Notes: generated from the letters alone by a model not told the origin. A stretch of 15,923 nucleotides of DNA from Nitrospina sp. (GCA_018665625.1 JABJCF010000255.1:1-15923), one strand, 5' to 3'; shown: positions 5,715 to 14,211, counted from the first letter of the stretch. Translations and numbers: made by a program.

Positions 5715-5777
5715 TGGGAACAGAATAAATGTATGCCTTAAACGACGTATCGTCCAATTGCCTTGAAAACTTAGCGC

Positions 5778-6131
5778 ATGAATTTAAAAATTGCAGATTT
5801 TTTTATTGGTAGCCTATCAGGAGCAATAATGGCCTATTGCAGTCATCTCATGGTAAATCCTGATATGAACATGTTTCTCGCAATGATCCTGGGGGGTTTG
5901 ATTGGAATGATATTAATGACTATCATGATGCTTTTATTAATGCCTTTCTGCGGCGCTTTTGAAGTAATGATCCCCCTTCATATAAATGGAATGCTGATAG
6001 GGATGTCGGCAGCAATGCTATCTACCCTCCCCTCCATTTCCACTCATCTCATCACATCCGGGGGAGCTCTGGCAGGTTTGATGGTTTCTGTATCGGTCTA
6101 CTTTTCAAATAAACATCTGACGCAATCATGA
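5778..6131 (+). CDS. Methionine-rich small integral membrane protein
   Basis: This 117-residue protein has about four membrane segments (roughly 7-25, 31-56, 63-85 and 91-109). It contains 16 methionines, close to 14 per cent, many clustered in the second segment (MILGGLIGMILMTIMMLLLM). Cysteines lie at 21 and 58 and histidines at 23, 68, 90 and 113. I recognise no family. The Met/Cys/His richness inside helices could indicate handling of a soft metal such as copper, but that is inference only, since membrane proteins with many ATG codons also arise by drift. Its stop overlaps the next start by 4 bases (ATGA), so translation of the methyltransferase is probably coupled to it. Confidence 0.8.
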   Translation: MNLKIADFFIGSLSGAIMAYCSHLMVNPDMNMFLAMILGGLIGMILMTIMMLLLMPFCGAFEVMIPLHINGMLIGMSAAMLSTLPSISTHLITSGGALAGLMVSVSVYFSNKHLTQS

Positions 6132-6730
6132 AATCAAAAAAACAATCTTATGATAAAGTCGCACAATCTTTTGATTTCCTAAGGGCTGGTGATATGCGCC
6201 GATGGGAAAGCCATCAGAAAACTCTTTTCCAAAACCTGACCGGAAAAGTTCTTTATGTAGGGACAGGAACAGGACTGGAAACCGTGAACTTTCCTGCCGG
6301 ACTAAACGTAACCGCAATTGACCTCAGTCGTCAGATGCTTGAGAAATCCAGGGAAAGGGTGGCAAATTATTCCGGAAAAATGCATCTTTGCCAAATGGAT
6401 GCAGAAATCACTGGGTTTCGTGATGACACGTTCGACACGGTATTGACGGTCTGTGTTCTGTGTAGCGTACGACACCCTGTCCCTTGCCTGAAAGAACTCA
6501 AGAGGGTTCTCAAGCCCGAAGGAAAACTCGTACTATTTGAACATGTGCTTAGCAAAAACCCGTTTTATGCTATCGCCTTAAAAACCATGTCAAACTTGAC
6601 CGAACGACTGGAAGGAACTTTCCTCGACCGTGATACCCTGAGCAATGCAGAGAAAGCCGGGTTTAAAATTCTCTCCCATAAAAATGTTTATCTGGATATT
6701 GTAAAAGCAGTAACAGCAAGGTCGGCATAA
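6128..6730 (+). CDS. Class I SAM-dependent methyltransferase (UbiE/Methyltransf_11 type)
   Basis: This 200-residue protein has the Rossmann-like methyltransferase fold. Motif I is VLYVGTGTG at 42-49, which binds SAM. The acidic D65 (TAIDLS) at the end of strand 2 should bind the ribose. D91 follows QM in the adenine-binding loop, and LKPEGKLVLFEH at 128-139 is the typical post-core motif. The C-terminal part has a hydrophobic helix (PFYAIALKTMSNL), as in relatives that act on quinones or lipids. The substrate cannot be read from sequence. The start overlaps the upstream membrane protein by 4 bases, and another membrane protein follows 26 bases later, suggesting a membrane-associated substrate. 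Confidence 0.9.
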   Translation: MKSKKQSYDKVAQSFDFLRAGDMRRWESHQKTLFQNLTGKVLYVGTGTGLETVNFPAGLNVTAIDLSRQMLEKSRERVANYSGKMHLCQMDAEITGFRDDTFDTVLTVCVLCSVRHPVPCLKELKRVLKPEGKLVLFEHVLSKNPFYAIALKTMSNLTERLEGTFLDRDTLSNAEKAGFKILSHKNVYLDIVKAVTARSA

Positions 6731-6756
6731 AACTAATCGAAGGGTATGATTTAGAT

Positions 6757-7155
6757 ATGATTTTAGGTTTAGACGACATTCCCGGTGGAACAACTTTCGT
6801 TTCCTTTTTAATTTGGATGGTCTTAACAGGGCTGTATTATCTGGTTTGCTATCTTGCGGCTTTAAATGTTCTGGATGATCTGACCCGCAACAGCTGGCTC
6901 AAAATACCTGCCATGATGTGCGCGGCGATTCCTGCAGCAGGATTAATGGCCGTTTTTCACTACAAACCTTTTATCTTTACTCTTCTAGTTTCCGTTTCTA
7001 ATTATTTTCGAGTGAAAAAGATGATTCAATCTCCCCATGCCAAATGGGGAGATATGAAAATCAATCCTGCTCTTTTTTATATGGCGAGTTATGGCTACAT
7101 CGCCCTACTCGCAGCTTTGGCATTTTATTTTCCCACTCTCGATTTCAGTCAATAA
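6757..7155 (+). CDS. Small multi-span membrane protein of unknown function
   Basis: This 132-residue protein has probable membrane segments at about 14-37, 49-67, 71-83 and 106-125, and a basic cytoplasmic loop (YFRVKKMIQSPHAKWGD). AAGGG lies upstream of the ATG. I recognise no family. Its position 26 bases after the methyltransferase, in the same direction, suggests a three-gene unit with two membrane proteins flanking a soluble enzyme. It converges on the ICMT-type methyltransferase gene with a 30-base gap in which no clear terminator is visible. Confidence 0.78.
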   Translation: MILGLDDIPGGTTFVSFLIWMVLTGLYYLVCYLAALNVLDDLTRNSWLKIPAMMCAAIPAAGLMAVFHYKPFIFTLLVSVSNYFRVKKMIQSPHAKWGDMKINPALFYMASYGYIALLAALAFYFPTLDFSQ

Positions 7156-7185
7156 GCGATTTGAAATTGATTGAATCCAATATCA

Positions 7186-7899
7186 TTATAGAAATGGCAG
7201 CCACATGGGGGTTTTGGCGCGATAGGTTTCATATTCTTCGCCAAACTGCTCTTTAAGAGCTTTTTCTTCAAAATGAATACGGTATTGGAACCCAAACAAG
7301 GCGAGTAAAGTCCCGACAATTCCTACAGTCCATGAATGAGTTGTCACAGCATAAGAAAGTATTACAATCATCATGGCAGTGTAGGTAGGGTGACGTATAG
7401 TGCCATGCAACTGGTCGGTTTTAAGGGTTTGCTGCTCACGAAAAGCTATATTGAATTTGAAACGGATAATTCCCAGTTGGGCAATGGATAAAATCCGCAA
7501 AGTACAGCCAAAGGTAAAAAGTATGACAATCACCGACAACTCCAACGTCCCAACCGGGATCAATGTGTTGCGCGATACAAACGACAAGCCAATCAAGGCA
7601 GCAACAATTGGCAAAACGTGACCACAAAGTTGTTTCAGATAGACTTTATTGAATTTGATATCTTCAGGTCGTTCTGTTAGCGTGAAAAAAACCACCTCAA
7701 TGATTCCAAATATGAGGTTACTGTAAGAAACTATCAAAATACGCTCCGCCGGAGCACCACCCAACCACCAGGGGATCAAAGGTAGTAAATAGGTGATCCC
7801 TACAAGAATGATATTGAAATTAAAATTCTTAAACAGACAAAACAGCAAAATCGCTGCATATAAGGCAAAGTTGATCTGGAGTAGTAAAATTGCGCTCAC
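7186..7899 (-). CDS. Isoprenylcysteine methyltransferase-family membrane methyltransferase
   Basis: This is an integral membrane protein of about 237 residues with six or more hydrophobic spans. The C-terminal signature of the ICMT/PEMT family is clear: GTIRHPTYTAMMIV near 166-179 and FEEKALKEQFGEEYETYRAKT near 210-230, where RHP and the paired Glu form the SAM site. In eukaryotes the family methylates prenylated cysteines; bacterial members act on lipids or other small hydrophobic substrates, and the target here is unknown. The start is taken as GTG at 7899 because AGAGGG lies 4 bases upstream. An in-frame TTG at 7914 would add five residues but has no binding site. It is convergent with another methyltransferase group, so the locus holds two SAM-dependent enzymes. 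Confidence 0.88.
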   Translation of the reverse strand: MSAILLLQINFALYAAILLFCLFKNFNFNIILVGITYLLPLIPWWLGGAPAERILIVSYSNLIFGIIEVVFFTLTERPEDIKFNKVYLKQLCGHVLPIVAALIGLSFVSRNTLIPVGTLELSVIVILFTFGCTLRILSIAQLGIIRFKFNIAFREQQTLKTDQLHGTIRHPTYTAMMIVILSYAVTTHSWTVGIVGTLLALFGFQYRIHFEEKALKEQFGEEYETYRAKTPMWLPFL

Positions 7900-8006
7900 G
7901 GAACCCTCTAACAACCATTTAAATACAATTAATTAGTCCAATATACCTGACTCAGAGAAATTGGATAATAATTCGCCGGAATCGGGTATTCTACTGTTTT
8001 TCATAG

Positions 8007-8034
8007 CAGTTTTATTATAAAATAAGAAAAACTG
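8007..8034. repeat. Inverted repeat upstream of the reductase operon
   Basis: CAGTTTT (8007-8013) and AAAACTG (8028-8034) flank an AT-rich centre that is itself partly symmetric (TTAT/ATAA). A third related copy, ACTGTTTTTC, starts at 7993. It lies 150 bases before the reductase ATG and may be an operator, or an upstream hairpin for the ICMT transcript. The spacer 7900-8182 holds no other supported gene. Confidence 0.35.
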
Positions 8035-8182
8035 TATACCCCTTTCGCATTTGGATACTGAGAATGCTGAAATTGGCAATATAAATATACTTAAGTTGGG
8101 CCGGGCCATATGCGGATGAATATACACCTCCTCCGAATTAGCCATCAATCCCAGTAGTTGCATAATAGAATTGAGGTAAGCA

Positions 8183-10543
8183 ATGGATGCAAAAACACTA
8201 AATATTCCTGATGAAGTAAAGCGCGAGATCGAAACTTTTGCCGCTGAGGTCGAACGGCTAAATCGCGGGGAAGTTGGCGATGACGATTTTAAGAGGTTCC
8301 GCCTGCAACAAGGAATATACGGACAAAGGCAGGAAGGCGAACAAATGATTCGTACCAAACTGCCCGCCGGAAAAATGACCAGCGATCAATTGCGCTGCAT
8401 GGCAGACTTTGCTGAAAAATATTCACACGGTATCCTGCACATCACCACCCGACAGGATATTCAAATGCATTACGTCAAAATAAACGATGTACCGCAAGGG
8501 CTCGAAGACCTCGCTCAAGCAGGTATCACCAGTCGCGAAGCCTGTGGTAACACGGTAAGAAATGTCACCGCCTGCCATAAAGCGGGAACCTGCGCCAACG
8601 AGGTTTTCGATGTCGGCCCTTATGCTTTAGCAGTAGCAAATTATCTTTTGCGCAAAGAGTTGACACAAAACCTGCCACGCAAATTCAAAATCAGTTTCGG
8701 CGGTTGTAACGGCTGTGGGCTGGCACCCATTCATGACATTGGCTTGAAAGCTGTGATTAAAAATGGAAATCGTGGTTTTAGCGCATTGATTGGTGGCGGG
8801 TTAGGATCGTTTCCTCACGCAGCTTTGCCTTTAACGGAATTCATTTCTGAGGACAACCTTTTGCAGATGTGTGAAGCAATCGTGGCTGTCTTCGATAAAT
8901 ATGGCGACAAGAAAAATCGCAATAAAGCACGGTTGAAATTCGTGGTCGACAAACTCGGCCTTGAAAAAATCAAAGAACTCTACCAGGAAGAATTTGCGGC
9001 TCTGGATAGCAAAACATATCCCAAAATTCAAACAGTCGCGGAAGAGCCTCTGGCTTCCCCTGAATATCAATCGGTGGACTGCGATGCCGACCCGGAATTC
9101 CAGCTTTGGAAAAGCCGCAATCTTGAAGTTCAAAAGCAGGAAGGCTTTCATAATATCCAGGTCAAACTTATTCTCGGCGATTTCACCATCCCCCAGGCCA
9201 GAGGTTTGGCGGATATAGCAGAAAAATTTGCTGGCAGCAAGCTGGTTGCTACTGTCAATCAAAACCTGATGATTCCCTGGGTCAAAGAAGATGCTTTTGG
9301 CAATCTGTTTTCTGAACTGAAAAAAATAGGCCTCCACAAAGCGGGAACGGAAGAGATACGAGACATTACTTGTTGCCCGGGTTCACAAACATGCAACCTC
9401 GGTATCACCGCATCGCGTGGATTGGTGGACAGTTTAAATAAAGAAATGGAAAACGATTTAGAGATATCCAAAGATATGGATCATATTTCCGTCAAGGCAA
9501 GCGGTTGCCCCAATTCTTGTGGGCAACACCATATCGCCTCGATCGGATTCCACGGCGGTGCCAAAAAATTAAACGGTATTCTGACCCCGCATTACGAGGT
9601 ATTGCTGGGCGGCAGGATCAATGAAGACAAAGTCGTGTTTGGAACTTCTGTCATAAAAATACCGGCCAAAAATGCGCCGGAGGCGATGAAAAGCTCCATC
9701 AATGATTACAAAAAGAACAAGCAAGAAGGCGAAACTTTCGGTGAATATTTCGACCGACTCGGTAAGAGCTATTTTCGCGAGTTACTAGATCCGCTGAAGA
9801 ACCTTCCAGATATTGAGCAGTCCCCAGAGTCCTACATCGATTACGGCTCTACCGAAAAATTCAGTCTTGAAGATCGAGGTCAAGGTGAATGTGCAGGTGC
9901 AGTTACAGATATGATCACCGACCGTATCTCGGAAGCGGAGCGTGCGCTTTTCCAAGGCAAGCTTGCTCTTGAAAAAAATTCACTCAAAGAGGCAGGCGAA
10001 CATGCACAGCGGAGTGTTATCGCATCGGCCCGTGCGTTACTAGTAACGGAAGGGATGGACTTTAACGATGACTGGGAATGCTTAAAAAAATTCCAATCTT
10101 TAGTCATCGACATGGAAATCGTTTCGCCTCAATTTGCGCAATTGATAGACAACTTCGAGAAAATTACTGATGCCCCCGATGAAAAGACAGCGCAAGGGTG
10201 GTTGACGGAAGCGGGTATATTGTTAAAGGAATGTAAAGCCGTTCAGGAAAAAATGGCGTCGGATAAATCTCTCAGGATAAGAGTAGGTGACGGCGATTCC
10301 AAAAAGAATGGTTCTGCAAAAACTTCAACAAGCATAGATCTTCTAGGCGTCAAATGTCCGTTCAATTACGTGAAAACAAAAATCAAACTGGAAACCATGG
10401 CGTCAGGAAGCATATTAGAAGTATTGCTGGATGATGGAGAACCTTCCGAAAACGTACCAAAGAGTATTAAGAACGATGGCCATAAGGTAATCTCTCTTAT
10501 TGAAGAACAAGGTCACTACAAACTGACCATCGAAAAGGCTTAA
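8183..10543 (+). CDS. Siroheme nitrite/sulfite reductase fused to HEPN-like and TusA domains
   Basis: This 786-residue cytoplasmic enzyme should reduce nitrite to ammonia or sulfite to sulfide by six electrons. Residues 1-550 are two pseudo-repeats of the NiR/SiR fold. Predicted anion and siroheme contacts are R90 (HITTRQ), R126 (TVRNVT) and K167/K169 (RKFKISFGG). The 4Fe-4S ligands are C398-x5-C404 and C442-x3-C446 (GCPNSCG). The first half also carries C131-x5-C137 and C175-x2-C178. Residues about 571-690 are an all-helical HEPN-like region without the Rx4-6H nuclease motif. Residues 716-784 form a TusA domain with C725 in LGVKCPFNYVKTK; the usual CPxP second Pro is Asn. A GAGG site lies 6 bases before the ATG. 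It leads an operon with yicC. Nitrite versus sulfite preference cannot be decided from sequence; the TusA part hints at sulfur. Confidence 0.93.
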   Translation: MDAKTLNIPDEVKREIETFAAEVERLNRGEVGDDDFKRFRLQQGIYGQRQEGEQMIRTKLPAGKMTSDQLRCMADFAEKYSHGILHITTRQDIQMHYVKINDVPQGLEDLAQAGITSREACGNTVRNVTACHKAGTCANEVFDVGPYALAVANYLLRKELTQNLPRKFKISFGGCNGCGLAPIHDIGLKAVIKNGNRGFSALIGGGLGSFPHAALPLTEFISEDNLLQMCEAIVAVFDKYGDKKNRNKARLKFVVDKLGLEKIKELYQEEFAALDSKTYPKIQTVAEEPLASPEYQSVDCDADPEFQLWKSRNLEVQKQEGFHNIQVKLILGDFTIPQARGLADIAEKFAGSKLVATVNQNLMIPWVKEDAFGNLFSELKKIGLHKAGTEEIRDITCCPGSQTCNLGITASRGLVDSLNKEMENDLEISKDMDHISVKASGCPNSCGQHHIASIGFHGGAKKLNGILTPHYEVLLGGRINEDKVVFGTSVIKIPAKNAPEAMKSSINDYKKNKQEGETFGEYFDRLGKSYFRELLDPLKNLPDIEQSPESYIDYGSTEKFSLEDRGQGECAGAVTDMITDRISEAERALFQGKLALEKNSLKEAGEHAQRSVIASARALLVTEGMDFNDDWECLKKFQSLVIDMEIVSPQFAQLIDNFEKITDAPDEKTAQGWLTEAGILLKECKAVQEKMASDKSLRIRVGDGDSKKNGSAKTSTSIDLLGVKCPFNYVKTKIKLETMASGSILEVLLDDGEPSENVPKSIKNDGHKVISLIEEQGHYKLTIEKA

Positions 10544-10549
10544 GAATTA

Positions 10550-11431
10550 ATGCTCATTAGTATGACCGGGTTTGGCCGGGCTGAATGCCAGAATGAAGAC
10601 TATACCTATCAGGCAGAAGTTCGGTCCGTCAACAACCGCTTTATCGAAATCAATACGCGCCTTCCAAAAGCCTATGCGGACTTGGAACAACCTTTAAAGA
10701 AACTCATTAAGTCTTACTGTTCCCGGGGCTCCCTCAGCTTAACCATAAGCATTGCCAATTCAAATGAAAATTCAGGGGAATGGGAAGTCAAGCCAAACCT
10801 GCAACTGGCCACACAGTATGTAGATGCCTTAAACCAAATACGAGATACCCTGGGACTAGTCGGTGAAATAGATCTTAAATCTTTGACTGGCTTACGCGAT
10901 ATTATTAAAATCGAACCTTTAGCAATTGACCCTGCTAAAAATGAACTGATACTCAATATAGCAACAGAAGCCTTAGTCTCCCTCCAGAAGATGAAAGCAG
11001 AGGAGGGAGCAAATTTACAAAAAGATCTGGCGCAACGCATTGATGCCATAGAAGGCCACGCTGCAGAAATTGAATCAAGACATCCCTTAGTCATAGTGGA
11101 GTATCAAGATAAACTAAAAGAAAGAATAAAATCCCTGAGTGAAGGACTTGACCTTGATGAAGCTCGTCTGGCTCAAGAGGCAGCACTATTAGCTGATCGG
11201 TGCGATATAACCGAAGAAATAATCCGTTTGCGAAGTCACTTGAATCAATTTAGAAGTTTTTTCAATACCAAAGAACCTATTGGTCGTAAACTTGAATTTA
11301 TTACTCAGGAAATCAATAGAGAAGTCAATACCACAGGGTCGAAGTCCAGTGATATTACGATTTCCAACCGGGTCATAGAAATGAAAAGTGAGCTTGAGAA
11401 AATCCGCGAGCAAGTACAAAACATTGAGTAA
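10550..11431 (+). CDS. yicC: YicC family endoribonuclease
   Basis: This 293-residue protein matches the YicC/YloC family. The N-terminal hallmark MTGFGRAE at 5-12 is followed by VRSVNNRFIEINTRLP. The C-terminal DUF1732 part carries GRKLEFITQEINREVNTTGSKS and ends in a coiled helix (MKSELEKIREQVQNIE). Members are Mn-dependent endoribonucleases, shown in E. coli and B. subtilis to act on small or messenger RNAs. It begins 6 bases after the reductase stop and precedes gmk by 51 bases. The yicC–gmk pairing is widespread, but the usual RemA-like gene between them is missing. An internal start at 10562 (MTGFGR) is possible; 10550 gives the usual four-residue lead. Confidence 0.95.
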   Translation: MLISMTGFGRAECQNEDYTYQAEVRSVNNRFIEINTRLPKAYADLEQPLKKLIKSYCSRGSLSLTISIANSNENSGEWEVKPNLQLATQYVDALNQIRDTLGLVGEIDLKSLTGLRDIIKIEPLAIDPAKNELILNIATEALVSLQKMKAEEGANLQKDLAQRIDAIEGHAAEIESRHPLVIVEYQDKLKERIKSLSEGLDLDEARLAQEAALLADRCDITEEIIRLRSHLNQFRSFFNTKEPIGRKLEFITQEINREVNTTGSKSSDITISNRVIEMKSELEKIREQVQNIE

Positions 11432-11482
11432 ATTTTTTTCCCAGAAACCGGTGATATAAACAAGCACGGGAATTGAAAGCAA

Positions 11483-12097
11483 ATGAAAAATGAAGGCCTG
11501 CCTATAATAATTTCTGCTCCTTCTGGAACAGGAAAGACAACGACCTGCAAAGTGTTAATAAAAAGGTTGCCGAACCTTAAAATTGCCACTTCACATACCA
11601 CCAGAAAAATTCGTGAAGGTGAAGTCGAGGGCGTTGACTACTTCTTCGTATCAAAGGAAACATTCGAGACTAAAAAACACAACAATGAGTTTCTAGAATG
11701 GGCGCAGGTTCATACCGAATTCTATGGAACATCTTTAGAGTCTATAGCGAAACATCAACAAAAAGGTTTTGATATTCTTTTAGAACTCGATGTTCAAGGG
11801 GTAGCTTCCCTACGCAAAATGGATTTTAAAGGAGTTTTCATCCTGATCCTCCCTCCTTCAATAGAGGAAATGGCCAATCGACTCAGGAAAAGAGGAACGG
11901 AACCAGAGGAAAGCATACAAAGACGCCTCAAGACGGGAAAACAGGAAATCAAAAGTTATCAGACGTACGATTACGTAATAACTAATAATGAAGTAGAAGA
12001 AACTGTAGAATCCATTCTAGCAATAGTCCGCGCTGAAAAATCCCGGGTTTCTCGCTATATTCCAACATCCGACGATATCAAAGAACTACTGGGTTGA
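11483..12097 (+). CDS. gmk: Guanylate kinase
   Basis: Gmk phosphorylates GMP to GDP with ATP and is essential for GTP and dGTP supply. At 204 residues it has normal length. The P-loop is SAPSGTGKTT at 11-20. The GMP-binding residues are visible in SHTTRKIREGEVEGVDYFFV, with the R-x-x-E-x-x-G-x-D-Y-x-F pattern. The lid region includes RLRKRGTEPEESIQRRL, rich in phosphate-binding Arg. It sits between yicC and hisC in the operon, 7 bases before hisC. No rpoZ follows, unlike the frequent gmk–rpoZ order. Confidence 0.97.
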   Translation: MKNEGLPIIISAPSGTGKTTTCKVLIKRLPNLKIATSHTTRKIREGEVEGVDYFFVSKETFETKKHNNEFLEWAQVHTEFYGTSLESIAKHQQKGFDILLELDVQGVASLRKMDFKGVFILILPPSIEEMANRLRKRGTEPEESIQRRLKTGKQEIKSYQTYDYVITNNEVEETVESILAIVRAEKSRVSRYIPTSDDIKELLG

Positions 12098-12104
12098 AAA
12101 AATA

Positions 12105-13175
12105 ATGTCTCAAATCAACCTCATGAATCTAGTTTGCGATAATGTAAAAAATCTTAAAGCCTATCAGGTGGAGACCTTAGAGGACGGTATTAAACTTCAC
12201 GCAAACGAAAACCCTTACCCGCCTTCTGCAGAACTTATTAAAAAAACACTGGAGCGTTTTGAAAAACTGGACTTAAACCGCTACCCCGATCCTGATTGCA
12301 AACAATTGAAAGAAGCGATTTCAACTCGCATTGGGGTACCGACAAACCAACTTGTCATTGGGAACGGGTCGGATGAATTGATTCAAAGTTTAATGCAGGT
12401 TTTTTGCGATGAAGGGGACACAATCGCCTTTCCCGACCCCACCTTTGCTATGTACGCTATCACTGCAAAGGGGATGGGGCTGAAGGTCAAAACTTTCCCT
12501 CTCAATAAAAATTGGGATTTTGAAGCTGAGCCATTGATTGAAAAATTAACCGCAAGCCATGCCCGTATTGTATTTATAAGTTATCCAAATAATCCGACAG
12601 GAAATTGTTTTTCTCAAACTGAAATTCAAAAACTTATAGAGAATTTTGAAGGGATTGTGGTATTGGATGAAGCTTATTATGATTTTTCAGGATTATCATT
12701 CCTTGACCAAATGGAAAAGCACAATAATCTGGTTATTTTAAGAAGTCTTTCCAAGATAGGTTTGGCGGGACTAAGAGTGGGCTATGGAATTTATCCTCAT
12801 ATCATCGCAGCTGAAATCAACAAAGTCCGTTTGCCTTACAATTCAAATTCCGTTTCGCAAATAATGGCAACGGAACTACTGAACAACTTTGATCCAGTTC
12901 AAAAACAAATCAACTCCATAAAAGAGGAAAGAGCACGATTGATGGGTCGATTAGAAGGTATTGACTCCATTACAGCCTTTCCATCTGACGCAAACTTCAT
13001 ACTGTTTCAGGCTTCCGAAAATGGAGAAAATGTTTTCAAGAATCTAATGAAAAACGGTATTTTGATTAGGAATCTGGGCGGACACCCTATGCTAAAAAAC
13101 TGCCTGCGTGTTACAATAGGGACGCAAGCTGAAAACGACCAATTTTTGGATCGGTTGATACAAGCGGCAAATTAA
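12105..13175 (+). CDS. hisC: Histidinol-phosphate aminotransferase
   Basis: HisC converts imidazole acetol phosphate and glutamate to histidinol phosphate in histidine synthesis. This 356-residue class I/II PLP enzyme shows LHANENPYPPS near 31-41, RYPDPDC at 59-65 and GNGSDELI at 87-94 (cofactor phosphate cup). NNPTG is at 162-166 and DEAY at 188-191. The PLP lysine is K217 in SLSKIGLAGLRVGYG. The C-terminal Arg (CLRVTIGT) should bind the substrate carboxylate. No other his genes are nearby, so the pathway is dispersed; a related aminotransferase specificity is possible but less likely. It starts 7 bases after gmk without a strong ribosome site, implying coupled translation. Confidence 0.93.
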   Translation: MSQINLMNLVCDNVKNLKAYQVETLEDGIKLHANENPYPPSAELIKKTLERFEKLDLNRYPDPDCKQLKEAISTRIGVPTNQLVIGNGSDELIQSLMQVFCDEGDTIAFPDPTFAMYAITAKGMGLKVKTFPLNKNWDFEAEPLIEKLTASHARIVFISYPNNPTGNCFSQTEIQKLIENFEGIVVLDEAYYDFSGLSFLDQMEKHNNLVILRSLSKIGLAGLRVGYGIYPHIIAAEINKVRLPYNSNSVSQIMATELLNNFDPVQKQINSIKEERARLMGRLEGIDSITAFPSDANFILFQASENGENVFKNLMKNGILIRNLGGHPMLKNCLRVTIGTQAENDQFLDRLIQAAN

Positions 13176-13196
13176 TTAACAACCGATTAAATAAAT

Positions 13197-14198
13197 ATGC
13201 GTAATGTCCTTATCTCAGGTTTCTGGGGTTTATTAGCACTCATCTGGATTATAGTTGGACTGCTGTATTTTCAAGCTTCCCGCCCAATGAGTGAGAACAC
13301 CCAATCGCAGGTTTTTGAAGTCGTACCTGGTATGACTTTAAAACAGGTCTCTAAAGAACTTTCCCGAAAAAATCTCATTCGCAGTGCCAGCGCCTTTCAG
13401 GCCGTTGCCCTGATCCAAGATAAACAAAAACAAATAATGGTTGGGGAATATAATATTTCTCAATCCATGCTTCCTATTGAAATTTTGAAACGGATCACGT
13501 CTGGTAAAACCGTTTTATACCCTGTCACCATTCCTGAAGGATACCGCATCACAGAAATTGCTGACCTGCTAGAAGAGCGTGGCCTTGTTAATAAAGAAAC
13601 ATTTTTGCGAGAAACAAAAAAAGTAGATTTGCTTAAAGAAATTCCCACAGATTCTTTGGAGGGTTACCTCTTCCCGGAAACTTATCATTTCGGAAAATTC
13701 ACACCAGAAATAACAATTGTAAAAAAAATGGTGGAAACTTTTAAGGAACGTGCATTGAAGCAAGAACTTCTAAAACGTGCCAGAGAATTAGGGTTTTCTT
13801 ACCACGAAGTGATTACACTCGCTTCCCTGATAGAAAAGGAAACGGGAAAAGATTCTGAACGTAAACAAATCTCATCAGTATTTCACAACCGGCTGAAAAA
13901 AAATATGCGGCTACAAACGGATCCAACAGTAATCTATGCGATCAAAAATTTTGATGGAAATATTCGAAAAGGTGACCTTAAAATCGACTCGCCCTATAAC
14001 ACTTATCGATATAAAGGACTTCCTCCAGGGCCCATAGCAAGCCCAGGTCTTAAATCAATTATTGCCGCTCTTCACCCTGCTGAAACCTCGAACTTATACT
14101 TCGTTTCACGCCAGGATGGCAGCCATCAGTTTTCAGCGACCCTCAACGAACATAATCGGGCCGTACAAAAATACCAGCTACGAAGAGTTGGCCGTTAG
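13197..14198 (+). CDS. mltG: Endolytic murein transglycosylase MltG
   Basis: MltG cleaves nascent glycan strands in the periplasm and sets their length. The 333-residue protein has one N-terminal membrane span (about 8-27) and a LysM-like segment (VFEVVPGMTLKQVSKELSRKNL). The YceG catalytic domain carries SLEGYLFPETY at 153-163 and the active site ASLIEKETG, where E213 aligns with E. coli E218. SVFHNRLKKNMRLQTDPTVIYA is the family signature, and SPYNTYRYKGLPPGPIASPG is the C-terminal motif. It lies 21 bases after hisC and ends the operon, converging on a small minus-strand gene with a 13-base gap. Its usual partners tmk/holB or ruvX are absent. Confidence 0.96.
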   Translation: MRNVLISGFWGLLALIWIIVGLLYFQASRPMSENTQSQVFEVVPGMTLKQVSKELSRKNLIRSASAFQAVALIQDKQKQIMVGEYNISQSMLPIEILKRITSGKTVLYPVTIPEGYRITEIADLLEERGLVNKETFLRETKKVDLLKEIPTDSLEGYLFPETYHFGKFTPEITIVKKMVETFKERALKQELLKRARELGFSYHEVITLASLIEKETGKDSERKQISSVFHNRLKKNMRLQTDPTVIYAIKNFDGNIRKGDLKIDSPYNTYRYKGLPPGPIASPGLKSIIAALHPAETSNLYFVSRQDGSHQFSATLNEHNRAVQKYQLRRVGR

Positions 14199-14211
14199 CA
14201 GAAAACAGATT

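Noticed and set aside
8037..8043. NarL-type heptamer TACCCCT upstream of the reductase
   Set aside because: A single degenerate 7-base match without a properly spaced partner is expected by chance.
7933..8144. Minus-strand frame of about 70 residues beginning MANSEEVYIHPHM, with a GGAGGAGG tract nearby
   Set aside because: The purine tract lies inside the frame and 17 bases from the next ATG. The product has no recognisable pattern, and the region is more simply the leader of the reductase gene.
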